This document shows positions 26,947 to 36,358 of a DNA stretch of 64,000 nucleotides, one piece after another. The stretch covers positions 1-64,000 of the forward strand of contig CAZCAC010000009.1 in the NCBI GenBank assembly GCA_964496575.1. Direction: 5' to 3'. Positions within the stretch are counted from its first letter, which is position 1, and the number at the start of each line of letters is the position of its first letter. A program made the position numbers and the translations under genes. The notes beneath the pieces were generated by a model. That model saw only the letters and a list, made by a program, of their open reading frames with translations, was not told where the DNA came from and made no database searches. This DNA comes from CAZCAC01 sp964496575. Its GTDB lineage: Bacteria > Planctomycetota > UBA1135 > GCA-002686595.

Positions 26947-27825
26947 TTATGGCGTCCAGCTGATCTCGTACCCGTTGGTCAAGTTGAAATACGTCGAACA
27001 CGGACTGCTGACCGGGTCGCGATACCACAGCTGATACAGCTTCCGGTCACCGGCGGCTACACCCCCCTTCGCCCCGATGTCGATCGTCGTGCTGGAGCTG
27101 TCCGAGACACCAGCGACACGGAGCTGCAGGCGAATCAGACTCCCCCCCGCGCAGCGCAAGCCGTCGCCGAAGATCGACCCGTTGCCACCATTGATCTCGT
27201 TGTCCGCCTGGAAGTAGAGCCCGGACTCGCCTCCGATCAGGCCGGACCCGGAGAGCACCAGGTCGGCGGCGGTCACCGATGCGCTGCCCGAGGCACTTAG
27301 CACCGCACCCGAGCCGGTGCCGTTGGCACAGCCCTCGCCCGGACCGCCGTTGTTCCCGCAAGGACAGGGCGTCCCCGAACCGTCCCCGAAGCAGTAGGAC
27401 ACTCCCGGCTGGCCTCCGATGGTGATCGACGTGCAGCAACCGTACGGGTTGTGCACGTCGTAGTAGTAGTTGATCTCGAACGAGTACACGCCGTCGGGAA
27501 CCTGGTTCCCGTTGTTGTCGAGCTGATCCCAGAACTGCGAGCTGGACGTACCCGGCGGGACCGGAGTGATCACCGTGAAGCACCAGGGAGAGAACACCGG
27601 GGTTCCGGAGCAAGCGGGACCGGAGTAGACCGCCTGGAAGGTGCAGGTGCTGGGCAACTGGATCAGCTGAGTCGAAGCGTTGGTCAAGACGACCTCGATC
27701 GGCTGACCCGGGACGGCGTTCGGCGGATTGACCGTCACGGTGACGCCGGCCAGGCCGCAAGGATCCTGGGCAGCGGCCGAGAGCGAGAGGACGAGCAGTG
27801 CAATCGAAGTGAGTGTGCGTTTCAT
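26947..27825 (-). CDS. Secreted protein with C-terminal Cys-rich WYRDP module
   Basis: 292 residues from the ATG at 27825 (AGGGAG 6 nt upstream). Signal peptide MKRTLTSIALLVLSLSAAAQ. The first domain, about 22-135, is an immunoglobulin-like fold (VTVTVNPPNAVPGQPIEVVL, DNNGNQVPDGVYSFEINYYY). From about 145 a module begins with YCFGDGSGTPCPCGNNGGPG and ends with QLWYRDP, FNLTNGYEISWTP. The same C-terminal module occurs in the integrin-like protein at 48502-50160. I recall such modules at the C-termini of many exported proteins of some Planctomycetota. A role in surface attachment or sorting is inferred. Partner and function unknown. Confidence 0.75.
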   Translation of the reverse strand: MKRTLTSIALLVLSLSAAAQDPCGLAGVTVTVNPPNAVPGQPIEVVLTNASTQLIQLPSTCTFQAVYSGPACSGTPVFSPWCFTVITPVPPGTSSSQFWDQLDNNGNQVPDGVYSFEINYYYDVHNPYGCCTSITIGGQPGVSYCFGDGSGTPCPCGNNGGPGEGCANGTGSGAVLSASGSASVTAADLVLSGSGLIGGESGLYFQADNEINGGNGSIFGDGLRCAGGSLIRLQLRVAGVSDSSSTTIDIGAKGGVAAGDRKLYQLWYRDPVSSPCSTYFNLTNGYEISWTP

Positions 27826-28027
27826 CGAGGACTCCCTGGGTGTTGGGGACACTTGAGGATAACCGCTATCCGGAACTCTCGCAGGTTCGAGGCACTCCTG
27901 GAGCCGCCTGGCGCGCCACGCGGTGTATCTGATCCCGGTGAGGGACAGCTCCGGCCCTTGACGGGCCCACCCACCGTCTCTATACGGGACCGGTTATCGG
28001 CACCCAACCCTCGAGAGGCATCCCATC

Positions 28028-29488
28028 GTGAGCCAGACCCCCACCGTCCCGCCGGACTCACCGCCGGTCGGGTTCCTCTCCCGGAGCGAGCTGTCCGCGG
28101 ACCTCCCGTGGCTCTTCGCCGGGCTCGGTCTCACCGTGGGTTTCCTGCTCGCGGTCGGAGTGACCTGGCTCTGGACCAGGCGCCGGCGAAAGAGCGGGGA
28201 AGAGCCGACCCCGACTCCGCACGCGAAGGACGGGCCCGTCCCGGACGAGCCGCGCAGGGAGGAGAGCGAACCGATCATCGAGCTCACGCCGCCCGACCGG
28301 GGCGAGGTCGACCTCGACCACCGGAGGCAGTACACCGAGCGGATGGGGAGCCTCGGCGTGCTCGCCGGAAGCCTGGCCCACGACTTCAACAACATCCTGA
28401 CCACGATCCTCGGCAGCGCGGATCTGGCCCTCGAACAGATCCGCGAGGGCTCTCCGCTGCGCGCCAGCATCGACGCGATCCACCTGTCGGCGCATCGGGG
28501 GGCCGAGCTTTGCCGGCAGATTCTGGCTTACTCCAGCCAGGGGCCGCTTCACCTCCAGAGGATCGACCTGTCCACGCTCGTCGGAGGGATGTCTCCGCTG
28601 CTCGAGGCCACCATTCCGAAGAAGATCCAGCTCCGCTCGACGCTGGCCGGCAACACGCCCGCCATCGAGGTCGATATCACGCGGCTGCAGCAGATCGTGC
28701 TGAACCTCGTCACCCGCGCCTCCGTGGCGATCGGCGAGGCGAGCGGCACCATCACCATCGCTACCGGGGCTCGCGATTGCGACGAGGAGTTGCTCGCTCG
28801 CGGCCGCCTGGCCGAGACCGCCTCGCCGGGACGGTACGCCTTCCTCGAGGTGACCGACTCGGGTCAGGGGCTGAGCGGAGATGCGCTGCAGAGGCTCTTC
28901 GATCCCCCCACTTCGATCGCCCGCCGCGAGTGGGGCCCGGGGCTGTCCTCGGTCCCGGAGATCGTTCGCGAGCGAGGAGGGGCGATCCTCGTCGAGAGCA
29001 TGCCACAGTACGGGACGACCATCACCGTGTTGTTGCCGGAGGCGACCGGGGCGAGTCGCGTCTCGCGAGGCGTGGAACCGCTGGAGGAGGACCACACCTG
29101 GCGGGGACGCGGCACCGTGCTGATCGCGGACGACGAGCCGTCGGTGATTCAGATCCTCACGCTGATGCTCGAGCGTATCGGCTACTCGACCATCACGGCC
29201 CAGGATGGACGGGAAGCCGTCGAGGTGTTCGCCGAGCGCGCCGCGGAGATCGAGTGCGTGATCCTCGACCTGGCGATGCCACGCCTCGGCGGCGAGGAAG
29301 CCCTCGCGGAGATTCGCGCGCTGCGGTCCGACGTGCCGGCGCTGCTGGCCAGCGGCTACGGCGAACCAGACCTCGCCGCCGGCTCCGACGGACAGGACGC
29401 GTGCGCTTTCATCGAGAAGCCGTACACCACCGACAAGCTGCGCCAGAAGCTGCGGGAGATCACGCACCCGACCGCCTGGTCAGGATAG
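28028..29488 (+). CDS. Membrane-bound hybrid histidine kinase with degenerate ATP-binding domain
   Basis: 486 residues. One membrane helix at about 27-50, no sensor domain, then HisKA with LAGSLAHDFNNILTTILG (His118). The HATPase part is poorly conserved: the N box is VLNLVTRASVAIG, lacking the usual Asn pair. The G2 region reads REWGPGLSSVPEI instead of GTGLGL, and the F box is LFDPPTS. ATP binding is therefore doubtful. The receiver is intact (ADDEPS, LDLAMP with Asp414, FIEKPY). It may serve as a phosphotransfer or scaffold partner for the complete PAS hybrid kinase 168 bp downstream on the same strand. Confidence 0.85.
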   Translation: MSQTPTVPPDSPPVGFLSRSELSADLPWLFAGLGLTVGFLLAVGVTWLWTRRRRKSGEEPTPTPHAKDGPVPDEPRREESEPIIELTPPDRGEVDLDHRRQYTERMGSLGVLAGSLAHDFNNILTTILGSADLALEQIREGSPLRASIDAIHLSAHRGAELCRQILAYSSQGPLHLQRIDLSTLVGGMSPLLEATIPKKIQLRSTLAGNTPAIEVDITRLQQIVLNLVTRASVAIGEASGTITIATGARDCDEELLARGRLAETASPGRYAFLEVTDSGQGLSGDALQRLFDPPTSIARREWGPGLSSVPEIVRERGGAILVESMPQYGTTITVLLPEATGASRVSRGVEPLEEDHTWRGRGTVLIADDEPSVIQILTLMLERIGYSTITAQDGREAVEVFAERAAEIECVILDLAMPRLGGEEALAEIRALRSDVPALLASGYGEPDLAAGSDGQDACAFIEKPYTTDKLRQKLREITHPTAWSG

Positions 29489-29656
29489 GCGAAGATCACG
29501 TCGAGTGGGGCCGACGAACCGATCGGGAGTCCCTCATCGTGGATTCCGCGACAGGCAGGGAGGATCGTGTCCGGGTATACTGGATGCTTCGGACCAGCGC
29601 ACGACTCAGACTCAACGGTTTGCGCGGGCGCCCCACAACCGGAAGAGGCGGACATC

Positions 29657-31597
29657 ATGGAGCGAGACCGGGTCCAGCAGCAGCTCGAGATGATCTTCGA
29701 GATGTCACTGGATCTGGTCTGCATCGCCGACATCGACAGCGGCACGTTCATCAGAGTCAACCCGGCATTCAGGAGCATTCTGGGTTACAGCGAAGAAGAG
29801 CTGCTGGGCCGGCCATTCCTCGACTTCGTTCACCCCGACGATGTCCAGGCCACGACCGAGCTGATCGAGAGGAGCCTCGTGGAGAGGACGGGGGTGCTCC
29901 GCTTCGAAAATCGCTATCGCACCAGGCAAGGCGACTACCGCTTGCTGGACTGGAGTTGCCGTCCCTTTCCGGAAGAGGGTGTTTCCTTTGCCATCGGTCG
30001 GGACACCACCGAACGCTCGCAGGCGGCGACCGCGCTCGAGGAGAGTCAGCGCATGCTGTCCACGCTGATGAGCAACCTGCCGGGCATGGCGTACCGTTGC
30101 AGGAACGACGAGCACTGGACCATGGAGTTCGTGAGCGACGGCTGTAAGCCGCTGACCAACTACGCTCCCGAGGAGCTGATCGGAAACCGGAAGATCGCGT
30201 ATGCCGAGCTGATCCACCCGAGCTACCGCCAGCAGGTCCAGGAGATCGTCGAGAAGAACCTGGCCAGACGCCAGGCTTTCGAGCTGACGTACCCGATCAC
30301 GACGGCGGATGGACGTGATCGCTGGGTCTGGGAGCGAGGACGCGGTGTCTTCGCGAGCGACGGTTCCCTCCTCTTCCTAGAGGGCTTCATCTCGGACGTG
30401 ACCGAGCGCCTGCGGGCCGAGGAGGAGCGGCTGGAGCTGGAGGCTCAGCTCCGCCAGGCGCAGAAGCTGGAAGCCGTGGGGCAGCTCGCCGGCGGGATCG
30501 CTCATGACTTCAACAACATCCTCACGACGATCCTGGGTAACGTCGAGCTGAACATGGAGTGCCTCCTCACCGAGCTGGGGGAGGATCACCGGGCGATGGA
30601 ATCCCTGTGGGAGATCGAGGAAGCCGCTCGGCGAGCCTCCGCCCTGACGCGGCAGCTGCTCACGTTCAGCCGCCGCGACGTCCTGCAGCCGGAGGTCCTG
30701 AACCTGAACTCGCTGATGGAAGAGCTGGACAGGATGCTCTGTCGGCTGATCACCGAGGACATCGAGCTGACATCGTTCCCCGGAGAGGACCTGCTGGCCG
30801 TGCGCGCGGATGCGGGTCAGCTCGAGCAGGTGATCGTGAATCTGGTGATCAACGCGGTTCACGCGATGCCGGATGGCGGAAAGCTGACGCTCGAAACCTA
30901 CAACACCGAGCTGGACGCGGACTACGCGCGGACCCACGCCGAAGCACAGGTGGGCTCCCACGTGACGCTGGCGGTCAGCGATACGGGACACGGGATGGAC
31001 GCCGAGACGCAGGAGCGCATCTTCGAACCGTTCTTCACGACCAAACCCGCAGACAAGGGCACCGGGCTCGGGCTCGCCACTGTGCACGGGATCGTCAAGC
31101 AGGCCGGCGGTCACATCCAGGTGTACAGCGAGCCGGGACATGGAACGACCTTCAAGGTGTACCTGCCCGCGATCCAGGCCACCGCCATCGACGAGGTGGC
31201 TGACCCTGTCCCGCCGGCGCCATCACGAGGATCCGAGACTATTCTGTTGTGCGAGGACGACCCGCCGGTACGGGAACTGATCGTGAAGACGCTGGAATCC
31301 GCGGGCTACACGGTGATCTCCGCGGGAACCGGCCAGCAGGGGATCGAGGCGATCGAACGGCATGCGGGTCCCGTCCATCTCCTGATGACGGACGTCATCA
31401 TGCCCGACATGAATGGGCGAGCCCTCTCCGATCAGCTCCAGTCGAAGCTCCCCGGCTTGCCGACGCTGTACATCTCCGGATACACGTCCAACCTCATCGC
31501 GCAGCACGGCGTCCTCGAGGAGGGCATCGAGTTCCTGGAGAAACCCTTCACCCGCCAGGGCCTCCTGGAGAAGGTAGGGTCGGTGCTGAGCGCGTGA
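29657..31597 (+). CDS. Cytoplasmic PAS-PAS hybrid histidine kinase
   Basis: 646 residues from the ATG at 29657 (AAGAGGCGG upstream); a longer frame from 29567 is not conserved. PAS1 at about 5-125 (LDLVCIADIDSGTFIRVNPA, FVHPDD) and PAS2 at about 140-260 (MAYRCRNDEHWTMEFVSDGC). HisKA with GGIAHDFNNILTTILGNVEL (His283). HATPase_c with NLVINAVHAM, DTGHGMD, FEPFFTTK and GTGLGLATV, all intact. Receiver with CEDDPPV, MTDVIMPDMNG (Asp579) and FLEKPF. No membrane helix. The kinase core resembles the degenerate kinase just upstream, as if one arose by duplication. It ends at a long hairpin. Confidence 0.95.
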   Translation: MERDRVQQQLEMIFEMSLDLVCIADIDSGTFIRVNPAFRSILGYSEEELLGRPFLDFVHPDDVQATTELIERSLVERTGVLRFENRYRTRQGDYRLLDWSCRPFPEEGVSFAIGRDTTERSQAATALEESQRMLSTLMSNLPGMAYRCRNDEHWTMEFVSDGCKPLTNYAPEELIGNRKIAYAELIHPSYRQQVQEIVEKNLARRQAFELTYPITTADGRDRWVWERGRGVFASDGSLLFLEGFISDVTERLRAEEERLELEAQLRQAQKLEAVGQLAGGIAHDFNNILTTILGNVELNMECLLTELGEDHRAMESLWEIEEAARRASALTRQLLTFSRRDVLQPEVLNLNSLMEELDRMLCRLITEDIELTSFPGEDLLAVRADAGQLEQVIVNLVINAVHAMPDGGKLTLETYNTELDADYARTHAEAQVGSHVTLAVSDTGHGMDAETQERIFEPFFTTKPADKGTGLGLATVHGIVKQAGGHIQVYSEPGHGTTFKVYLPAIQATAIDEVADPVPPAPSRGSETILLCEDDPPVRELIVKTLESAGYTVISAGTGQQGIEAIERHAGPVHLLMTDVIMPDMNGRALSDQLQSKLPGLPTLYISGYTSNLIAQHGVLEEGIEFLEKPFTRQGLLEKVGSVLSA

Positions 31598-31600
31598 GAA

Positions 31601-31685
31601 GGATTCGGGCTCCTTCTCAAACTCTTGCGGGACGTCGGTGTCGCACACCGACGTCCCGCAAGAGTGTGGGAAGGAGCCTGAATCC
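31601..31685. terminator. 41-bp-stem hairpin between convergent genes
   Basis: Positions 31621-31641 and 31645-31665 are perfect 21-nt inverted arms around a 3-nt loop CGC. Outside them 31601-31620 pairs with 31666-31685, with two G-T wobbles and one mismatch. The whole 85 nt fold into one rod of about 41 bp, starting 4 bp after the stop at 31597 and ending 3 bp before the stop at 31689. A bidirectional terminator is the simplest reading. The length is far above that of an ordinary terminator. Confidence 0.8.
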
Positions 31686-31688
31686 GTA

Positions 31689-33221
31689 CTAGTTGTGCGG
31701 GGTCCCCTTGGAGATCTTGTCCATGGCGTCTCCCAGGCTGAACGACCCGGGCTTCTGCCGCGGAGGGAACTCCGCGAAGCTCTGCAGATACTTGGCGACG
31801 AAGGCCTGAGTCGGAGCGAGAGCGAACATGCGCTCCGCCCTCCATTGGCCGTAGCCCATCCCCTCGTGATCCGCGCGCTCGAAGGGATCAGTGCGGAGGT
31901 TGAACAGCTTCGGGAAGCGCAGGGCGACGAACGGCTCCTGCCAGACATCGAAGCCGTGACCGCGTTGCTCCAGGAACACTACTTTCCAGTTGTTGTAGCG
32001 AAGCGCGGCGATGTCGCCATCGTCGGTCCAGTACATGAACTCCTTTCGAGGACTCTCGGCGACTTCGCCCTTGAAGAAGGGCAGCAGGTTGTAGCCATCG
32101 AGGTGTGATTTGTAGGTACGCCCGATGGCCTTGACGCCACCCGCCTGGAGCTTCTGCTTGATGTCCGGCTCACCGACCGCGGCCAGGAGGGTCGGCAGCA
32201 TGTCCTCGTGTGAACCGATGTCGTTGATGGTGGTTCCCGGCTCGATGACCCCAGGCCAGCGGATCGCACAGGGCACCCGGTAACCACCTTCCCAGTTCGT
32301 GTTCTTCTCGCCACGGAAGGGAATGGTCCCGCCGTCCGGCCAGGTCATGGCCTCCGCACCGTTATCCGTGGAGTACATGACGATCGTGTTCTCGGCGATG
32401 CCGAGCTCGTCGATCTTGGCGAGGAGCTGTCCGACGTGGCCGTCGTGCTCCACCATCCCGTCCGGGTACACACCGAGCCCGGTCTTTCCCTCCGACTCCG
32501 GCCGGAGGCGCGTCCAGACGTGCATCCGCGTCGAGTTCCACCAAAGGAAGAACGGCTTGTCCGCCTGGTGAGCGCGGTCGACGAAGTCGAGGGCGGCCGC
32601 GGTGACCTCGTAGTCGACAGTCTCCATCCGCTTCATGTTCAGCGGGCCGGTGTCCTCGACCCGGCCGTCCGCGTAGGATTTGATCACACCACGAGGACCG
32701 AACTTCTTCTTGAACTCGGGGTCCTTCGGGTAGTCGACGTTCTCGGGCTCGTCCTCGGCGTTGAGGTGGTAGAGGTTCCCGAAGAACTCGTCGAAGCCGT
32801 GATTCGTGGGCAGGTGCTCGTCGCGATCCCCGAGGTGGTTCTTGCCGAACTGGCCGGTCATGTACCCGTGATTCTTGAGGAGAGCAGCGATGGTGGGGTC
32901 CTCTTGGGGCATCCCTTCCTTTGCGCCGGGCAATCCGACCTTGGTCAGGCCGGTGCGAATCGGTGACTGACCCGTGATGAAGGCGGCGCGGCCGGCGGTA
33001 CAGCTCTGCTGGCCGTACCAGTCGGTGAAGACCGCGCCCTCCGCGGCGATTCGGTCGATGTTCGGCGTCTTGTAGCCCATCATGCCCATGTTGTAGGCGC
33101 TGATGTTGAACCAGCCGATATCATCGCCCCAGATGATCACGATGTTTGGTTTGTCCGCCGCCTGAGCGGATAAGCAGGTCAGAATGAATCCAAGAGCGGT
33201 AGCAAGCGTTCTGCGTTTCAC
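31689..33221 (-). CDS. Secreted arylsulfatase
   Basis: 510 residues from a GTG at 33221. Signal peptide cleaved near LSAQA-ADKPN. Formylglycine-type active site at SCTAGRAAFITGQ (Cys74 in C-x-A-x-R form). Metal and substrate motifs are IVIIWGDDIG, GQFGKNHLGD and YSTDNGAE, with TIPFRGEKNTNWEGGYRVP further on. The Cys must be oxidised to formylglycine by a maturase not encoded here. It hydrolyses sulfate esters in the periplasm or outside; substrate unknown, probably a sulfated glycan. Unlike the sulfatase-like lipoprotein at 21289-24138 this one keeps the catalytic signature. The 293-bp gap upstream (33222-33514) holds only a small hairpin, TCACTC-acctcc-GAGTGA, at 33444-33461. Confidence 0.93.
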   Translation of the reverse strand: MKRRTLATALGFILTCLSAQAADKPNIVIIWGDDIGWFNISAYNMGMMGYKTPNIDRIAAEGAVFTDWYGQQSCTAGRAAFITGQSPIRTGLTKVGLPGAKEGMPQEDPTIAALLKNHGYMTGQFGKNHLGDRDEHLPTNHGFDEFFGNLYHLNAEDEPENVDYPKDPEFKKKFGPRGVIKSYADGRVEDTGPLNMKRMETVDYEVTAAALDFVDRAHQADKPFFLWWNSTRMHVWTRLRPESEGKTGLGVYPDGMVEHDGHVGQLLAKIDELGIAENTIVMYSTDNGAEAMTWPDGGTIPFRGEKNTNWEGGYRVPCAIRWPGVIEPGTTINDIGSHEDMLPTLLAAVGEPDIKQKLQAGGVKAIGRTYKSHLDGYNLLPFFKGEVAESPRKEFMYWTDDGDIAALRYNNWKVVFLEQRGHGFDVWQEPFVALRFPKLFNLRTDPFERADHEGMGYGQWRAERMFALAPTQAFVAKYLQSFAEFPPRQKPGSFSLGDAMDKISKGTPHN

Positions 33222-33514
33222 GGTCTATTCCCCGGGTAGGATGTTGCAGGTCGAAGGTGCCCCAGGGGGATTAGAGGCGACCCCGAGATCACGCGTCAAT
33301 GCTTAAGCCGGAAAGGACAGGGCAAGACGGTGCTCGCTATCGACTTCGGACCCTTCAGGTGGCGAAGTCTGATTCCGAGCAGCGTGGCCAGACGATTTCC
33401 GATGTGGTTCTGTAGCCCGGCAACACGTCATCCACGGTCGCTGTCACTCACCTCCGAGTGAGGAGGGCCTGATGAAGGAGTCGGTCAGGGCCCGTCTCGG
33501 ACCACGCGCAGCCC

Positions 33515-34294
33515 TCATCTCTTTCGTCCCTTCACCACGAACTTTCCGGGCGCCAGGGCGAAGCCATCCGCCCGGATCCTGCGACTCACCTCCTCGACGG
33601 CCGCCTTCAACGTCGCCTTCAGCTCTCCCCACGGCGTGGCCCCGATCTCCTCTTCCATGATCTCCCTCCACTCCTCGAGCATCTCCTCGCAGTGCTCGAC
33701 GTTGCGCTTTCGACCGAACTCCCGGTGCTCGCGCACATGGAACCCGGCCAGATCGAGAGCGTCGATCGTCTCGTCCAGGCCCACCTCCGTCGACCAGTTC
33801 TTTCCCCGCAGGGCGAATACCGCCTTGGACAGGTTCCACCTCCGCCACTCCCCTTCCTCCTCGGGTGTCCGTGGATAGGGAATCGGAAGCTCCGAGGTGA
33901 CGATCAGCTCCCCACCCGGTCGGAGCACTCTCCTGAACTCCCGAAAGGCCGCCAGGCACCTCATCGGCTTCGGATTCAGGAAGACCAGCGTGTCCGCGCA
34001 GTTGATGACGTCGATCGATTCGTCGTCGAGAGACCCCAGCTCGAAGATATCCGCCTCTCGCAGTTCCACGTAGCTCGACAGCTCCCCGAGCCGAGCCACG
34101 ATCTTCTCCCGCCACCGTGGCGCCAGATCCTCGTCCACCCCGATGATCCGCGAGGTACCCCCCTGCCTCTCGATCTCCTCGGCCCAGAAACGCGTCGCGC
34201 GGCCGAGTCCGATCGCCGCATCGAGGATCACGCGATCTCGCAGGTCCAGTCCCGCGAGGGCGTAGGACAACCACTCCCTCGGCTTCTCGTTCAT
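33515..34294 (-). CDS. SAM-dependent methyltransferase, class I
   Basis: 259 residues from the ATG at 34294 (MNEKPREWLSYALAGLDL). The frame is open further upstream without conserved features. Rossmann-type SAM site VILDAAIGLGRATRFW, acidic ribose contact IIGVDEDL, then EADIFEL, INCADTLVFLNP and VLRPGGELIVTSE, the usual order for the class I fold. No signal or membrane segment. The methyl acceptor cannot be told. Divergent from the beta-sandwich lipoprotein gene. Confidence 0.85.
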   Translation of the reverse strand: MNEKPREWLSYALAGLDLRDRVILDAAIGLGRATRFWAEEIERQGGTSRIIGVDEDLAPRWREKIVARLGELSSYVELREADIFELGSLDDESIDVINCADTLVFLNPKPMRCLAAFREFRRVLRPGGELIVTSELPIPYPRTPEEEGEWRRWNLSKAVFALRGKNWSTEVGLDETIDALDLAGFHVREHREFGRKRNVEHCEEMLEEWREIMEEEIGATPWGELKATLKAAVEEVSRRIRADGFALAPGKFVVKGRKR

Positions 34295-34463
34295 GCGGGG
34301 CAGGATACCGCACGTGACCGGATCACTCGCACTTCGAGGATCCGGGCGGGCGAGCTCCCGGGTGAGCGAGGGCCGGATTCCGGCGATATTCAGGGAACAG
34401 CCCGCCGAGCGGGGCGTCCATCGGTCCGATCCCTGTCTCCACCGGTCGACCACCCGACGTGAC

Positions 34464-36302
34464 ATGAAGATCCCCGTCTTCCTGGTGCTGGCCGCGCTCC
34501 TGGGTTGCCGCGCCCCGCTTCGCGACGAGCCGTGCGCAGCCGCAACGCCTCCAGAGGCAGTCGAGTCAGAGGCGCAACGCGAGCTGCACGGCCGGATCGT
34601 GGATCATCTGGGGTATCCCGTCGCGGACGCGGCCGTCGCGCTGACCCGGGCCTGGGCGTTCGCTCCGGTCTTTTGCGATCACCCGGTGATGCGCGCCGAG
34701 GATCTCCACACAACCACCGACCACGACGGTCGTTTCCGCTTCACGGATCTCGAACCGTGGAATCGTTACGCCGTCGAGGTCGATGCCGGGAACCGCAAGA
34801 CGCTCGTGGAGTGTGTCGCGATGGGAGACGTCGGCTCCAGCCACGCACCGGAGATCGTGCTCGGTGCGCCCCCACCCGGCGCCTCACCCGGCTCGGGCCC
34901 GCGGCTGTACGGCGAGGTACGGGATCCCCAGGGTGATCCGATCGCCGGCGCAGCGGTGCTCCTCCACGGACCGTTCGCCCTGCAGGACGCCGCGGAGGCC
35001 CCCGAGACCCTCACCACCGAGAGCGACGACGACGGCCGCTACGAGTTCCCGCTCATTCCTCCCGGGCGGTACGGTCTTTCGGTTCGAGCGTACGGCTGCG
35101 CGATCGTGCGGATCGAGGGGTTCGTGTTCCGGGCCGGATCGATCGTCGAGCGGAACATCACCCTCGTCCCCGCCGAGGAAATCCGCGGCCGCGTCGTGAG
35201 TCGAGAGGGGTTTCCCGTCGCCGACGCCGAGGTGCTGACGATGTCATTGTTCAACTCGAATCGACAGTGTCGCGACTCCTGCCGAACCGACGAGCTGGGC
35301 GCGTTTCGCCTCGAGCGGCTCGAGCCCGGCATGTACACGGTCGCCGTGTCCGCCCCCGGATTCCGCCGCGGTTACCGGTCACGGGTCCGGCCGGGAGACC
35401 CCGAGCTGGTCATCGAGCTCGATCGCCTGGAACCGATCCGGGGCCGCGTCGTCGCAGCCGATACGGGTCGACCGGTGCCGCTATACTCGGTGAGGTTGCG
35501 GGCCACCAACCCGGGGCACACGATCACCATTCCCCTGCGACACGAGCACGTCTTCACCGAGGAGGACGGCAGGTTCAGCATCGACGGCATCGTGTCGGGT
35601 ACCGCCCTGGTCGAAGCCGCCGCGCCGGGGTACGCCCCGAGCTTCTCGGAGCCGTTCGAGGTCCTGACGGGGTGGCCGATCTCCGGCGTATCGGTTCGGC
35701 TGACGAAGGGCGGATCGATTGCCGGCACGGTCGAGAACCTCGACGGCGACCCGGTTCCGAGGCCCAGGGTCACGACGCACGACCCGACCTGGACGGCCTC
35801 GCTCCTCGACCTCGCGCTCGGTGACGAGTTCCCGACCAACGTCACGCTTCGCTCCATCGGCGGGAACGCCGCCGGCCGGTTCGTCATCGGAGACCTCCGG
35901 CCGGGCAGCTACCAGGTGCGTGTCTCCGCCCCGGGCTACTGCGAGAGCATCGTTCCGTCGATCCTGGTCGAGAAGGGGAGGGAAGCGAGCCTCCCGGTGA
36001 CGCTCCTGCGCGGCGGCGAGGTCCGGGGAGAGGTGTGGGACGAGCGAGGCTGGCGCATCGTCAGGGCCAGGATCGAGCTGCGCTCGGTTGCCCTCCCCGG
36101 CGAGCTCCCTCGGCACTACGTGGGCAAACCGAGCGGGAAAGGCGACTTCGTCCTCGCCCACATCCATCCCGGTGACTACCGGATTCGCGTGAGTCGCGTT
36201 CGAGCGGAGCGCAACACCCCGCCGCAGGAGTGGGAGCTCGCGCCGATCTGTCGCGTCTTCGACGAGCAGATGACCTGGGTCGGGCAGTTGTTCGTCGATT
36301 GA
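34464..36302 (+). CDS. Lipoprotein made of carboxypeptidase-regulatory-like repeats
   Basis: 612 residues from the ATG at 34464. Lipoprotein signal MKIPVFLVLAALLGC. At least five beta-sandwich repeats, each opening with a G-x-V-x-(4)-G-x-P-(V/I)-A pattern and closing with a GRFRF.DLEP-type stretch: LHGRIVDHLGYPVADAAVAL, YGEVRDPQGDPIAGAAVLLH, IRGRVVSREGFPVADAEVLT, IAGTVENLDGDPVPRPRVTT, VRGEVWDERGWRIVRARIEL. These are the same repeats as in the exodomains of the three sigma fusions in this window, but without a sigma domain. It may be a surface adhesin or a partner of those sensors. No peptidase residues present. Confidence 0.8.
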   Translation: MKIPVFLVLAALLGCRAPLRDEPCAAATPPEAVESEAQRELHGRIVDHLGYPVADAAVALTRAWAFAPVFCDHPVMRAEDLHTTTDHDGRFRFTDLEPWNRYAVEVDAGNRKTLVECVAMGDVGSSHAPEIVLGAPPPGASPGSGPRLYGEVRDPQGDPIAGAAVLLHGPFALQDAAEAPETLTTESDDDGRYEFPLIPPGRYGLSVRAYGCAIVRIEGFVFRAGSIVERNITLVPAEEIRGRVVSREGFPVADAEVLTMSLFNSNRQCRDSCRTDELGAFRLERLEPGMYTVAVSAPGFRRGYRSRVRPGDPELVIELDRLEPIRGRVVAADTGRPVPLYSVRLRATNPGHTITIPLRHEHVFTEEDGRFSIDGIVSGTALVEAAAPGYAPSFSEPFEVLTGWPISGVSVRLTKGGSIAGTVENLDGDPVPRPRVTTHDPTWTASLLDLALGDEFPTNVTLRSIGGNAAGRFVIGDLRPGSYQVRVSAPGYCESIVPSILVEKGREASLPVTLLRGGEVRGEVWDERGWRIVRARIELRSVALPGELPRHYVGKPSGKGDFVLAHIHPGDYRIRVSRVRAERNTPPQEWELAPICRVFDEQMTWVGQLFVD

Positions 36303-36358
36303 CGGTGTCCTGGCACGCGGCCCCCACGCTATCCTCCCGCCCGAGGAGACGAATCGAC

